A stretch of DNA of 11,103 bases from Acanthamoeba lenticulata. Taxonomy: Eukaryota; Discosea; Longamoebia; Acanthamoebidae. The notes under the pieces were generated by a model. That model was not told where the DNA came from and ran no database searches. It was given only the letters and a program-made list of their open reading frames with translations. Both the position numbers and the translations under genes were made by a program. Below are positions 1 to 7,387 of this stretch, one piece after another (positions within the stretch are counted from its first letter, which is position 1; every line of letters starts with the position of its first letter). Where the stretch lies: positions 1 to 11,103 of the forward strand of contig NAVB01000255.1 of NCBI GenBank assembly GCA_002179805.1, in the 5' to 3' direction.

Positions 1-13
1 TTCTTGTGTGCAG

Positions 14-3000
14 GAGCGTGTACAAAGCCAAGCTACGCGGCACTGAGATGGAGTATGCTCTCAAGGTCTTCCGACACGAGAACGACATGGGGGTTAGTCG
101 CTCACCGATTTGCAGACCAGCTGAATCACCAATTGGCTCACGTCGTTCGCCCTGCTGTTGAACTCATGCGCGCACAACAACAGGTGAGCATCAGCGCGTT
201 GCAGGAAATCAAATCCTTCCAACGACTGCGCACACTCAAGTACATCGTGCGGCTCGTCGGCTTCGCCTTCACCCCCAAAGGTGCTGCCTCCGCTTCCTCC
301 TCCTCTTCATGTCGCTTGCCTCTTGCAAGACACTTATCGCTACACTTCATCATTTCTTTGTCCTCATCATCCCAGACGAGTTCGTATTGGTGGAGGAGTA
401 CATGGCGCACGACTTGGCGGGCCTGATGCACTCCAAGCAGATCCAAAAGTTCACTGAGCCACACATCAAGTGCATCATGCACCAGCTTCTCTCTGGCCTC
501 CACGAGTGCCACCAGATGAAGCTCATCCACCGCGACATCAAGAGTGCGTTCTCCCCTCATTATCATCATCGCTTTCTCCTTCTGATCATCACCATCATCA
601 TGGGGCACGTACAACAACGTCATCAGGCTCGAACATATTGATGCACAGGGGCCACCTGCGAATCACCGACTTTGGGTTCATGACGACCGTCGAGAACGCT
701 GCCCTCTACCAGTCGTGCGAGATCATCACCCTCTGGTACCGCCCGCCCGAGCTCCTGCTGGGCACCACCAAGTACGGCCAGGAGGTCGATCTCTGGAGCG
801 CTGGGTTCGTTCTTCTTCTTCTCCTCCTCATCGTCATCGTCATCCTTTATCATCATTCTCTGCGTCATCATATTTATGATCATCTTCATCATGAACAGGT
901 GCATCTTCTTCGAGCTGTTGACGATGGAGATCGCCTTTCGTGGACGAACGTCAAAGGACCAGCTGGTGCTGCTGTTCAAGACGCTCGGGAAGCCCACGGA
1001 GGCCACATGGCCTGGCGTGACGTCGATGCCGCTGTGGGGCGAACTCGGGCGGGACATCCCGCCCTACCCCAACACGCTGCGCGAGCGGCTGACGTCGGGC
1101 GCGGCGCGCGTGAGCCCGCAGGCGCTCGACCTCCTCGCCGCACTGCTGACGCTCGATCCCAAGCACCGCATCACGGCCGCCCAGGCCCTGTCCCACCCGT
1201 TCTTCACCCACGGCGTGGCCCCGTGCAAGCCGGCTGATCTGCCCCACTTCAAGGAGGCCCACGAGTACGAGCTCAAGAAGCTTCAGCAGCAGGAGCACCA
1301 GCAACAGCAGCAGCTCCGGGGCCACGGCGCCGGCGGAGGCGCCAACGGGGCCAACGGCCATCGTCGCGGCCTGCCCGGCGGCGCCGGCGCTGCCGGTGGC
1401 AGCACTGGCGGAGGAGGCCAGCGACGGCCGGTCGCGGGCGGTGGTGGCCCGCATGGCGCGGGCGTGAACGGTCGTTCGAGCCGAGAAGGCCATCACCAGC
1501 CGCACCACCACCATCACCAAGGGTCTCATCATCATCCTTCGCATCACCATTCACACCACCGAAGTCGCGGCGGCCCACACGACGCCGCTCACCATCCGCC
1601 ACCACCACGAGAAGAGGTGTGACATTCCTCACATACCGTTTTTTAAAAATATTTTAGTTTCTGGGTTTTGATAATTAATTCTGAATTGTGAAAGCAGAAG
1701 CGACCAGAGGCCGACGTGGACTGGATCCTCAACCGGGAGAAGCCCAGCGCGAGGCCCGCCGGCTCGCCCCCGGCCGCGTCGACGGCCACGCCAACGCCGA
1801 CGACAAGCACGTCTGCGGCGGCGGCTACGTCGTCCTCGCGAGGCCGGCGCGAGCTCGCCAGCCCGCCGCCCGCTGCCGCCGTCCAGAGGAGGCCCAAGAG
1901 GGAGTCGTCCCTGCCGCTGGCCGACGCCAACGATGCATCTGCGGAACGCTCCCGGTCGCGCCGGGGCACTCGACCCGAGCCCGCCGCTGCCAGCCCGCCA
2001 CCCGCGCATGCGAGCCACGAGCGAAGCCATCACGGGACCACGGACGTCGGCACGGCGAATGGGACCGGAGGCGAGCCGCCGCGTGCCGCGCGCGCAAAGC
2101 CAAAGCTGATCCAGCCCGTACGCAAGTCGTCGCCGACGCGATCGCGGCTGCCCACGCTGCCCATCTCGTCCCTCCCCGTCCGGCGCGACACGTCCTCGTC
2201 TTCGTCGTTGGCCGCCGGCTCTCGCTCTCCTCCCTCTTCTGCATCGTCGTCGTCATCGTCGTCATCGTCATCATCAACGGGGTCGGCCAAGATCACGATC
2301 CGGCGCAGCAAGGTCGGCGACAAGCCCGTCCTCCGCATCGTCTCGCGCTCGCCGCCGCTGCCGCCGTCCGTTTCCGGACCCGACGACTCGCCGCCGCCAC
2401 AGCAGCCCCAGGCCCAGCAGCCCCAGCCTCAGCAGCACCAGCGCGAGGCCGCCACCGTACGCCCGCCTGCTTGATCTGGCTCGCTGCGTGCGCGTTCCGA
2501 AACTCACGCGTGCGCTCGTGTCGTGTCGTGTGTGGCCGTGAAGCAGGGTAAGCGGCGGCGAGCAGAGTCGCCGGGGGCGGCAGCCACGGCAACAGAGGGC
2601 GCGCGGAGGGGCGGCGCGGCTGGAGGCATCGGCGCGGGCCAAGGCCACCCGCGGAAGGTGGCCCGTCGGGGCACGGCAGAGCAGCAGCAGCATCATCATC
2701 AGGCCTCGTCATCTCCTCTTCCACCAGTCCCGGACATCACGTCATCACCGCCAGCACCAGCGTTCTCATCGTCATCAACAACGACAACACGGCGTCGTGG
2801 CGGCGGCGGCGCCACCATCGCGGCGGGCGGAAGCCACAGCAACGCCCGACAGTCGCGCCAGCGGCAGCAAAAGGCGCCGCCGACGGCGAGAACGACAGCA
2901 ACGACATCAACAACATCAAAGGACGTCGTTGTTGATGACGATGAGGACGACGAGAGCAAGCTGTACTGCACGTGTCGACAGCCGAACGACCCGTCGAGGT

Positions 3001-3128
3001 GGATGATCTGGTGCGACCACTGCAACGGCTGGTTCCACGGCGACTGCGAGGGCGTCACGCAGGAGGAGACCTCCGCCATGCCCACCTACAAGTGCCGCCG
3101 CTGCCGCGCGCGCAGCAGCGCCCACTAG
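14..3128 (+). CDS. CDK-like Ser/Thr protein kinase with His-rich linker and C-terminal PHD finger (5'-partial)
   Basis: Seven exons join in phase: 14-92, 205-280, 376-543, 627-804, 899-1616, 1698-2456 and 2547-3128 (TAG stop), giving 852 visible residues. The window starts at a splice acceptor inside the ATP-binding lobe, so the Gly-rich loop and N-terminus lie upstream. Residues 1-269 are a kinase domain: VYKAK, the ALKVF lysine (K17), a helix-C glutamate (E27), HRDIKSSNIL (catalytic D105, N110), DFGF (D122), TLWYRPPELLLG, DLWSAG and WPGVTSMP. The last three are typical of cyclin-dependent kinases. All catalytic residues are present, so activity is expected. Then come a Gln-rich helix, Gly- and His-rich tracts (about 1270-1610), and a Ser/Pro/Gln-rich linker containing poly-Ser and basic KRRR. 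A complete C4HC3 PHD finger occupies residues 797-846: C800, C802, C815, C818, H823, C826, C842, C845, with aromatic-cage candidates Y799, M812 and W821. A nuclear chromatin- or transcription-linked kinase is inferred. The introns at 1617-1697 and 2457-2546 decide the fusion; both are phase 0 and each contains an in-frame stop if retained. Confidence 0.8.
805..898 (+). repeat. Intronic CTT/TCATCG triplet-rich tract
   Basis: This 94-nt intron of the kinase gene (phase 2, gttcgt...aacag) consists mostly of CTT, CTC, TCATCG and TCATCAT units. Two neighbouring introns (281-375 and 544-626) have the same flavour. Removing it restores the WSAGC-IFFELL reading across the kinase domain, which confirms that it is intronic. 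Confidence 0.7.
2232..2280 (+). repeat. Coding TCx-triplet microsatellite (poly-Ser)
   Basis: A run of TCT/TCG/TCA serine codons lies in the linker between the kinase and the PHD finger. It uses the same TCATCG/TCATCA units that fill the introns of this gene, but here it is in the open frame and encodes poly-Ser. Length variation by replication slippage would be expected to change the linker length without breaking the frame. Confidence 0.7.
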
Positions 3129-3485
3129 CGCGGGGATCCCATCAAGCAGTCAACCATCACTGAACTCATTGATGGTGAAGGTGAGATGAGTAATCTTGGT
3201 TATGGGAGGCCTCAGGTTGTGACACCAACAACAAAAAACATAGAAGAATGAAGAAAAGCCTCCAACTCTATTTTCTTTTTTACCTCTTCATCTTCTTTCT
3301 TTCAGCCTCTTGTCACTTTTGCTCATTTTTGCAGATCTTGAAGACTGACCAGGTTTACCATATTAGTGTTGCATGTAACAGTACAGAAGGCCATTGGTTG
3401 TTGCTCCAGGCATGAGGTAACATAATATAACATGTCCACTAAACGGACCAGGCAGCAAAGAACACATCAAACCAAGAGACGAGAG
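3129..3485. other. Intergenic region between kinase-PHD gene and secreted-protein gene
   Basis: No convincing coding sequence is visible here. It is much more AT-rich than the flanking exons and contains long T/C-rich stretches (about 3270-3335). Just after the kinase-PHD stop there is a small inverted repeat, ACCATCA (3153-3159) with TGATGGT (3170-3176), which could form a 7-bp hairpin with a 10-nt loop in the 3' UTR. No AATAAA is visible here for the upstream gene. Confidence 0.6.
3424..3430 (+). promoter_or_regulatory. TATA-like box upstream of the secreted-protein gene
   Basis: AATATAA sits 56-62 nt before the ATG at 3486, so a start site about 30 nt downstream would leave a short 5' UTR. 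If this is the TATA box, the in-frame ATG at 3432 would lie upstream of the transcript start. That supports 3486, which places a signal peptide at the extreme N-terminus. The call rests on sequence resemblance and spacing only. Confidence 0.35.
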
Positions 3486-5300
3486 ATGCAGAAGCTGCTG
3501 GTGGTTTTGGCCTGCTTGTCTGTATTGCTGGCGTTTCATGGCGCAGAGGGCTTTGTGGAAGAAGAGTGCTTCGTCAACGGCCAAGTTCTCAATCTTTACT
3601 CAACTGCGGCCAGCCTGAACTGTAGCTATGGCGAGATGACCCCAAGGTAGCCTTTCTCTCTGATCTTTTCATGCTTGTTGGTAAAGAGTTGACACTTTCC
3701 CTCTTGTTCAGGTGTGTGCTTGCAGCTTTGTACGACGGAAGCGCCACCTTTGGCGAGACCTCGCCCTGTCGAGGGTTCGTCCACTTTGACGCGGTCTTCT
3801 TCACCGCGCAGGCCGTTGGCTTCACAGGTTGGCCCTGTTTGACCCCTTGTTCGCAATCTTCCTTCTCCCTTGTTCACTAACTCCCTTGTCATATATGAGC
3901 AGGCGAGATGGCCTATTGGATCAGCGCCTTTGCGCAATCGGTCGACTTCGTGCAGTTCATGCCGGTGGACTCGTGCGGCGTCCCGCTCGAGCCGCGTCTG
4001 TGGACGCCCCCCATGCGCGGCTTCCTGCGGACCAGCACACTCACAGGCACCGTTTTATTCTATTTATTTTCAAAGATATTATTCTTTTGATTTATTTTAT
4101 TTAATCTCTTTATTGCTCATCTCCTCCTTCAGGCCAACACCTGCGCCACTTGGGCTTGGTGACGGTCTTGGGCGGAGAGACGGAGAGGCCCGGCGCCATC
4201 GACGCTCTGTCGCCCAACGTGACCGACTACGCGTTCGAGGGCATGCTGGCCACCGCGCGCGCCTGGGCCTTTGGCGAAACCGACCTCTACTGCACGATGG
4301 GCATCACCGAGCCCGACGAGAACCAGAACTACTTCAAGGTGCATTCAGCGCTTGTTGTTGGCGGCGATTCGTCTGCTTCCGCTCAACGCGCTCATTCTGA
4401 ACACGCAGGGAGAGCGCTGCCTGAGCTCGGGCTTTGTGGACAACTCAACGCCGCAGCAGGTCCAAGGGCCCATCCCTGCGCCTGCCATCAACACGACCCT
4501 GGGCGACCAGATCATGCACTACAACTGCGTCGGCACGTTGGAGGGACCGTTTGCCCCCAGCCGAGGGACTTGGGCTCATGTCCAGACGCCACACATGCAG
4601 GTGATCCGCAGTGCGCCAATCCTCCGTTTGAGCTCACAGACGTCCTCTACGCCAACCAACTGGGCGAGTACTTGAAGAACAGCACTTGGTCCAAGCTGGA
4701 AGACGGAACGCCTGTTCCTGAAGTCATTGCCCGGTGCCTGCCCACTTGTCTTCCACTTGCAACAACCGTTTTTGCTCCGTTTTTGCTCATGAGCTGCATC
4801 ACACAGGTTTGGAGTGTACCTGCACCAGCTTGCTGACAGGAACTCCCACTATTACTGCACCAACTCCAACAAGACTGCTGGTACTGTGATTAAAATGGTC
4901 TATTTTCTGATGGACAACTGACAAACATGTGTGCCCACAGTGCTTGGACCTCGTCCTTCTGATGGAGCGTTTTATCTGGAGTGGGACCTTCAAGAATGCA
5001 ACTGGGTGTATCATGGCAACCAACACTACTGGGAGCAGGGTGTTGAGGGACCCCCTCCTCTGGCACCCCAGACATGGGCTTCACTTGGCTTGCTTTATGA
5101 TGAGATGAAGGTAAGTAGTATGTGTTTGGTGAATGAAGGATCACTGATGTGGCTTGTTACATCAGGCTTTTGCCAACAAGTTCAACACTACTCAGCCAGA
5201 GTGGTTCCACACCAACAAGGAGCTGCTGAGCAAGGACGTTGTGATTGGAACTGCACAACATGTTGGCGTTGACCACTGTCGACGCTCTATGTACTTCTAA
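3486..5300 (+). CDS. Secreted Cys-rich, probably N-glycosylated protein of unknown family
   Basis: Exons are read as 3486-3646, 3712-3827, 3903-4046, 4133-4338, 4409-4600, 4612-4733, 4807-4880, 4941-5110 and 5166-5300, about 439 residues. The N-terminus MQKLLVVLACLSVLLAFHG is a classic signal peptide and no later membrane segment is apparent. There are about 13 cysteines and seven N-glycosylation sequons (NCS, NVT, NST, NTT, NST, NKT, NTT), so an extracellular or lysosomal glycoprotein is inferred. I do not recognise the family or any catalytic motif. Two junctions are odd. The intron at 4047-4132 must use a GC donor to keep the frame. Between 4600 and 4612 the frame changes by an 11-nt GT...AG stretch; donors at 4580 (32-nt intron) or 4529 (83-nt intron) with the same acceptor would also fit, as would a sequence error. 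The last 13 codons and the TAA seem to lie inside a copia LTR that starts at 5261, so the original C-terminus may be lost. Confidence 0.65.
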
Positions 5301-5304
5301 AGAA

Positions 5305-5337
5305 ACTTGCAGAGAAACTAACGTTTTCTCTGCAAGT
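5305..5337 (+). other. Perfect 13-bp inverted repeat (hairpin) in the LTR
   Basis: ACTTGCAGAGAAA (5305-5317) and its exact reverse complement TTTCTCTGCAAGT (5325-5337) flank a 7-nt loop. It begins four bases after the TAA of the secreted-protein gene and lies in the U3 part of the putative LTR. It could be a dyad binding site or an RNA hairpin in a 3' UTR; the sequence does not say which. Confidence 0.7.
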
Positions 5338-5542
5338 ACTAATTAGGTATCTTTTATCGGCCGAAATTGCCGAGTTACGTCGAAGGATCTCTCCGGTTAC
5401 AGCCAGCCGGGACCTTCAACGTGCAACATCGGCACAGGTGGCGCTGCCCTGCAACGCCACCGTCACCTCGTTGCACACGCCCGCAACTGCACTACTTAAA
5501 CGCATCCTCTCCTCTGTAACCTTCATCAGTTCCTTCACACAC

Positions 5543-5548
5543 AATAAA
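5543..5548 (+). promoter_or_regulatory. AATAAA polyadenylation signal in the LTR
   Basis: A canonical AATAAA lies 39-44 nt before the LTR end, as expected near the R/U5 border of an LTR. It is also the first canonical signal downstream of the secreted-protein stop codon (5298-5300), so the host transcript may now be terminated by the retroelement. That use is inferred. Confidence 0.45.
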
Positions 5549-5586
5549 CACTCTCTACCATATTCATAGCCTCGTTCCTCGCAACA

Positions 5587-5599
5587 GGTTATGGGCCCA
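5587..5599 (+). other. Retroelement primer-binding site: half-tRNA initiator Met type
   Basis: GGTTATGGGCCCA directly follows the LTR terminal CA. It is the exact reverse complement of UGGGCCCAUAACC, the anticodon arm of eukaryotic initiator tRNA-Met including the CAU anticodon. Copia-type elements are known to prime reverse transcription with a tRNA-iMet fragment cut in the anticodon loop rather than with the CCA end. The match and its position strongly support both the LTR boundary and the element class. Confidence 0.8.
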
Positions 5600-5681
5600 T
5601 CCCAAGCCTGAACAGCATCACACACGCTTGTCCACCACTTCGAACCGATCAACCACCTGTATCACCACCTTCAACTACTCG

Positions 5682-7035
5682 ATGACCGCCAAGCTTGTCC
5701 CCAGCATCATCCTGCGAGGAGCCGACAACTACGACTCCTGGCGCTACAACCTCCAAGCCACACTTCAGTCGAAGAAGCTCTGGCAATTCATCAAGGGCGA
5801 CAAGACCGAGCGCCCAATCGAGGTCCCGGCTGTGATTGCCACACCCAGCTCCGCCGAAGAGCCTGCAGAGTTTCACAAGCGTGTCACAGCGCTCCACCGG
5901 GAGGCTCTCCGCGTCGCTCAAGAGAAGTGGGACCTCCAGGCTGAACAAGCCCTTGGTCTCATCGCTCTCTCACTCCACTCCTCGATCCAGTCTCTCGTCG
6001 CCACTGCAGCCACTCCTGCAGTGGCCTACACCACTCTCGAGACCCACTTCAACCCGGCCAAGACCGCCGTCCGGTTCAACCTTTATGCTGAGCTGACCGA
6101 GCTCAAGCTCAAGCCTGGCACTGAGCTCGTTGCTCACTTCGCCCGAATCGACGAGCTCGTCGCCCGCCTGAAGACCGACACGTCACAGATCCCCGATGAT
6201 CAAGTGACATTCTTCACTCTCAACAGCCTGCCTTCCTCATTCGAGGTCGTCAAGACCGTCATCTTGTCCTCCCCTACTCCTGTAGGCAAGGACGCGGTCC
6301 GACAGGCTCTCCTTCTTCACGAGGCACGCGCGCTCAAGACAACACATCGGGCGACCCCACCGAGCGACTCGCTGCTCTTCACTGAGCAGCACAGAGCTCC
6401 TCCACGGCAAGGCGACTCATCACGTCTGCAGAGCCGACCCAATCACTCCTCTAGCTTTGCCCAGCAGAAGACCAAGCGCGTCCCCTACAACGCAGACGCC
6501 TCCTGCACCTACTGCCTGCGGATCGGGCACTACGTGCAAGACTGCTGGACAAAGCAGAACGACGCCAGAAACAAGGCCAACAGGCCTCAAGAGGCATTCA
6601 AGCGTCCAAAGGAACAGTTGCACAACACTGTCCTCGTCTCTGATGCCAGCCGCAACCTCGACCGAGGCCAGGCCAGCGGCTGGATCTTTGACACGGGCGC
6701 CACTGGAAGCTTCTCCTATCAACGGGAGATCTTCCACGACTTCAAACCGACCGGCAACGGCAACGAGAGGATCAAGCTTGGCAACCACGAGGAGCTGCCG
6801 ATCGTTGGTCGTGGCGACATCCACGCCTTCACTCGAACCGACGGCCGGCTCATCAACATCGTCCTTTCCAACGTTGGCTACGTGCCAGCGCTCAGGGCGA
6901 ACATTCTTTCACCCAACAGTCTCCTCTGCAACGGCTTCATCATCACCCTCGTCGACGGCGGCTGTGAGGTCCGCCACCGTCACTCGACGAAGCCTGTCTT
7001 CGAGATTCTACAACAAGCCGGCCTCCTCATCTATT
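5682..7035 (+). CDS. gag-pr: Copia Gag-protease polyprotein, truncated after the protease
   Basis: The first ATG in the frame is at 5682, 83 nt after the primer-binding site (M-T-A-K-L-V-P-S). The N-terminal part, with the motif YDSWRYNLQATLQSKKLWQF, is the Gag type found in Ty1/copia elements (UBN2-like). A CCHC zinc knuckle follows at 6504-6545 (residues 275-288: C, C, H, C with 2-4-4 spacing), which binds RNA. The aspartic protease active site FDTGATG has its catalytic Asp at residue 337 (6690). There are no internal stops or frameshifts through about 450 codons. Homology to the usual polyprotein ends near the motif ILQQAGLLIY, after which the DNA becomes a poly-T tract and a splice acceptor. 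The frame stays open by chance to 7241 through an exon that is clearly read in another frame. A full element would encode roughly three times this length. Intactness suggests a fairly recent copy, or retention of a gag-protease gene. Confidence 0.8.
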
Positions 7036-7062
7036 TTTTAAATATTTTTTTTCTGTGCGCAG

Positions 7063-7275
7063 GTCAAGATGATCTGCTCGGCCGCGGCGGAGCCGAGGAA
7101 GCTCTTTGCCGGTGGCGTCGAGAAGCGAGAGTGGTTCGACGAGGCGACGGGCAAGAGCGTGGGCACCATCTGGCAGGGCGAGGAGGAGCGCTTCATGTTC
7201 AATCGCACCGTGTCCCGGCTCATCGAGATGCAATCCGATGAGTATCTCCAGTCACCGCACAAGAAGGAAGCCTGA
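7063..7275 (+). CDS. Terminal exon of an unidentified gene (5' part missing)
   Basis: A poly-T tract and gtgcgcag (7055-7062) make a strong splice acceptor. The exon reads in phase 0 as V-K-M-I-C-S-A-A-A-E-P-R-K and ends with TGA at 7273-7275, 70 residues in total. GC-rich third positions in this frame, unlike in the copia frame, mark it as coding. The peptide is hydrophilic, with motifs such as EWFDEATGKSVGTIW, and I do not recognise the family. Its upstream exons are not visible: the truncated copia element sits directly before the acceptor. Phase-0 GT dinucleotides in the copia ORF at 6969 and 6996 could splice to it and make a Gag-protease/host chimera; alternatively the 5' exons were deleted or displaced. 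An initiating ATG at 7069 without any upstream exon is also possible. Confidence 0.55.
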   Translation, partial: VKMICSAAAEPRKLFAGGVEKREWFDEATGKSVGTIWQGEEERFMFNRTVSRLIEMQSDEYLQSPHKKEA

Positions 7276-7387
7276 ACCAACAAGCATGTTGGGTAAAGTA
7301 AAAGAGCCGTTTATCACCATTTAAGTGGAACTTTCGTGTGCCTCCGGATGTTGGCGGAGTTGTTTTGCAGGTGTGGAAGAAGAGAAG

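Larger units (their letters stand above)
5261..5586 (+). repeat. Putative 5' LTR of the copia element (326 bp)
   Basis: The segment starts TGTTGG and ends GCAACA, giving 5-bp inverted termini TGTTG/CAACA, the usual copia-type ends. It stops immediately before the primer-binding site. Internally it has a TATA-like CTTAAA (5495-5500) and an AATAAA (5543-5548), in the order expected for U3 promoter and R polyadenylation signals. Only one LTR is present, so the left boundary comes from terminal motifs and spacing rather than an LTR-LTR alignment. Confidence 0.6.
5261..7030 (+). mobile_element. 3'-truncated Ty1/copia LTR retrotransposon
   Basis: The order is that of a copia element: LTR ending in CAACA (5586), primer-binding site (5587-5599), then an ORF with gag, CCHC zinc knuckle and aspartic protease. 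The copy stops soon after the protease, around 7020-7035, at a T-rich stretch. Integrase, reverse transcriptase/RNase H, polypurine tract and 3' LTR are missing, so it cannot transpose by itself. Target-site duplication cannot be checked because the 3' end is gone. Its 5' edge falls in the last exon of the secreted-protein gene and its 3' edge abuts the splice acceptor of an unrelated exon. Insertion followed by deletion or recombination, or an assembly join, would explain this. The exact 3' boundary is uncertain. Confidence 0.75.

Noticed and set aside
116..183. Separate coding exon between the first two kinase exons
   Set aside because: It has an acceptor-like and a donor-like border, but phase 0 meets a TGA in the third codon and its 68-nt length breaks the frame; kept only as a caveat for the helix-C region.
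951..1632. Long minus-strand frames opposite the kinase and His-rich exon
   Set aside because: They are antisense shadows of GC-rich coding sequence: Arg/Ala/Val-rich peptides with no domain, while the plus strand carries clear kinase motifs.
2030..2724. Minus-strand frames opposite the kinase-PHD linker, including a poly-Asp run
   Set aside because: The poly-Asp is the antisense reading of the TCA/TCG serine tract; no start context, motif or splice structure supports a gene.
3432..3485. ATG at 3432 as start of the secreted protein
   Set aside because: It adds 18 very basic residues in front of an otherwise perfect signal peptide and lies immediately after the TATA-like box, so it is unlikely to be in the mRNA.
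4150..4836. Long uninterrupted plus-strand frame through the secreted-protein gene
   Set aside because: The middle part (about 4339-4600) in this frame gives Pro/Arg/His-rich shadow peptide. The alternative frame after the intron 4339-4408 has coding-like third positions, cysteines and N-glycosylation sequons. The open frame results from two compensating frame changes.
5251..5270. CAACATGTTG palindrome at the LTR boundary as a target-site duplication
   Set aside because: Without a 3' end of the element no duplication can be tested; the palindrome may simply be the preferred target or coincidence.
5628..5681. Gag start upstream of the ATG at 5682
   Set aside because: The frame is open, but no ATG occurs before 5682. 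The stretch is the leader after the primer-binding site.
7036..7241. Continuation of the copia frame into 7241
   Set aside because: After the poly-T tract the peptide is Arg/Gly/His-rich and unlike copia integrase. The same DNA is better coding in the 7063-7275 frame behind a splice acceptor.
7276..7340. Remnant of a second LTR after the 7063-7275 exon (ATGTTGGGTAAAG, and TGTTGGCG at 7349)
   Set aside because: Only 6-8 nt match the LTR start and the following bases diverge at once, so chance is sufficient.
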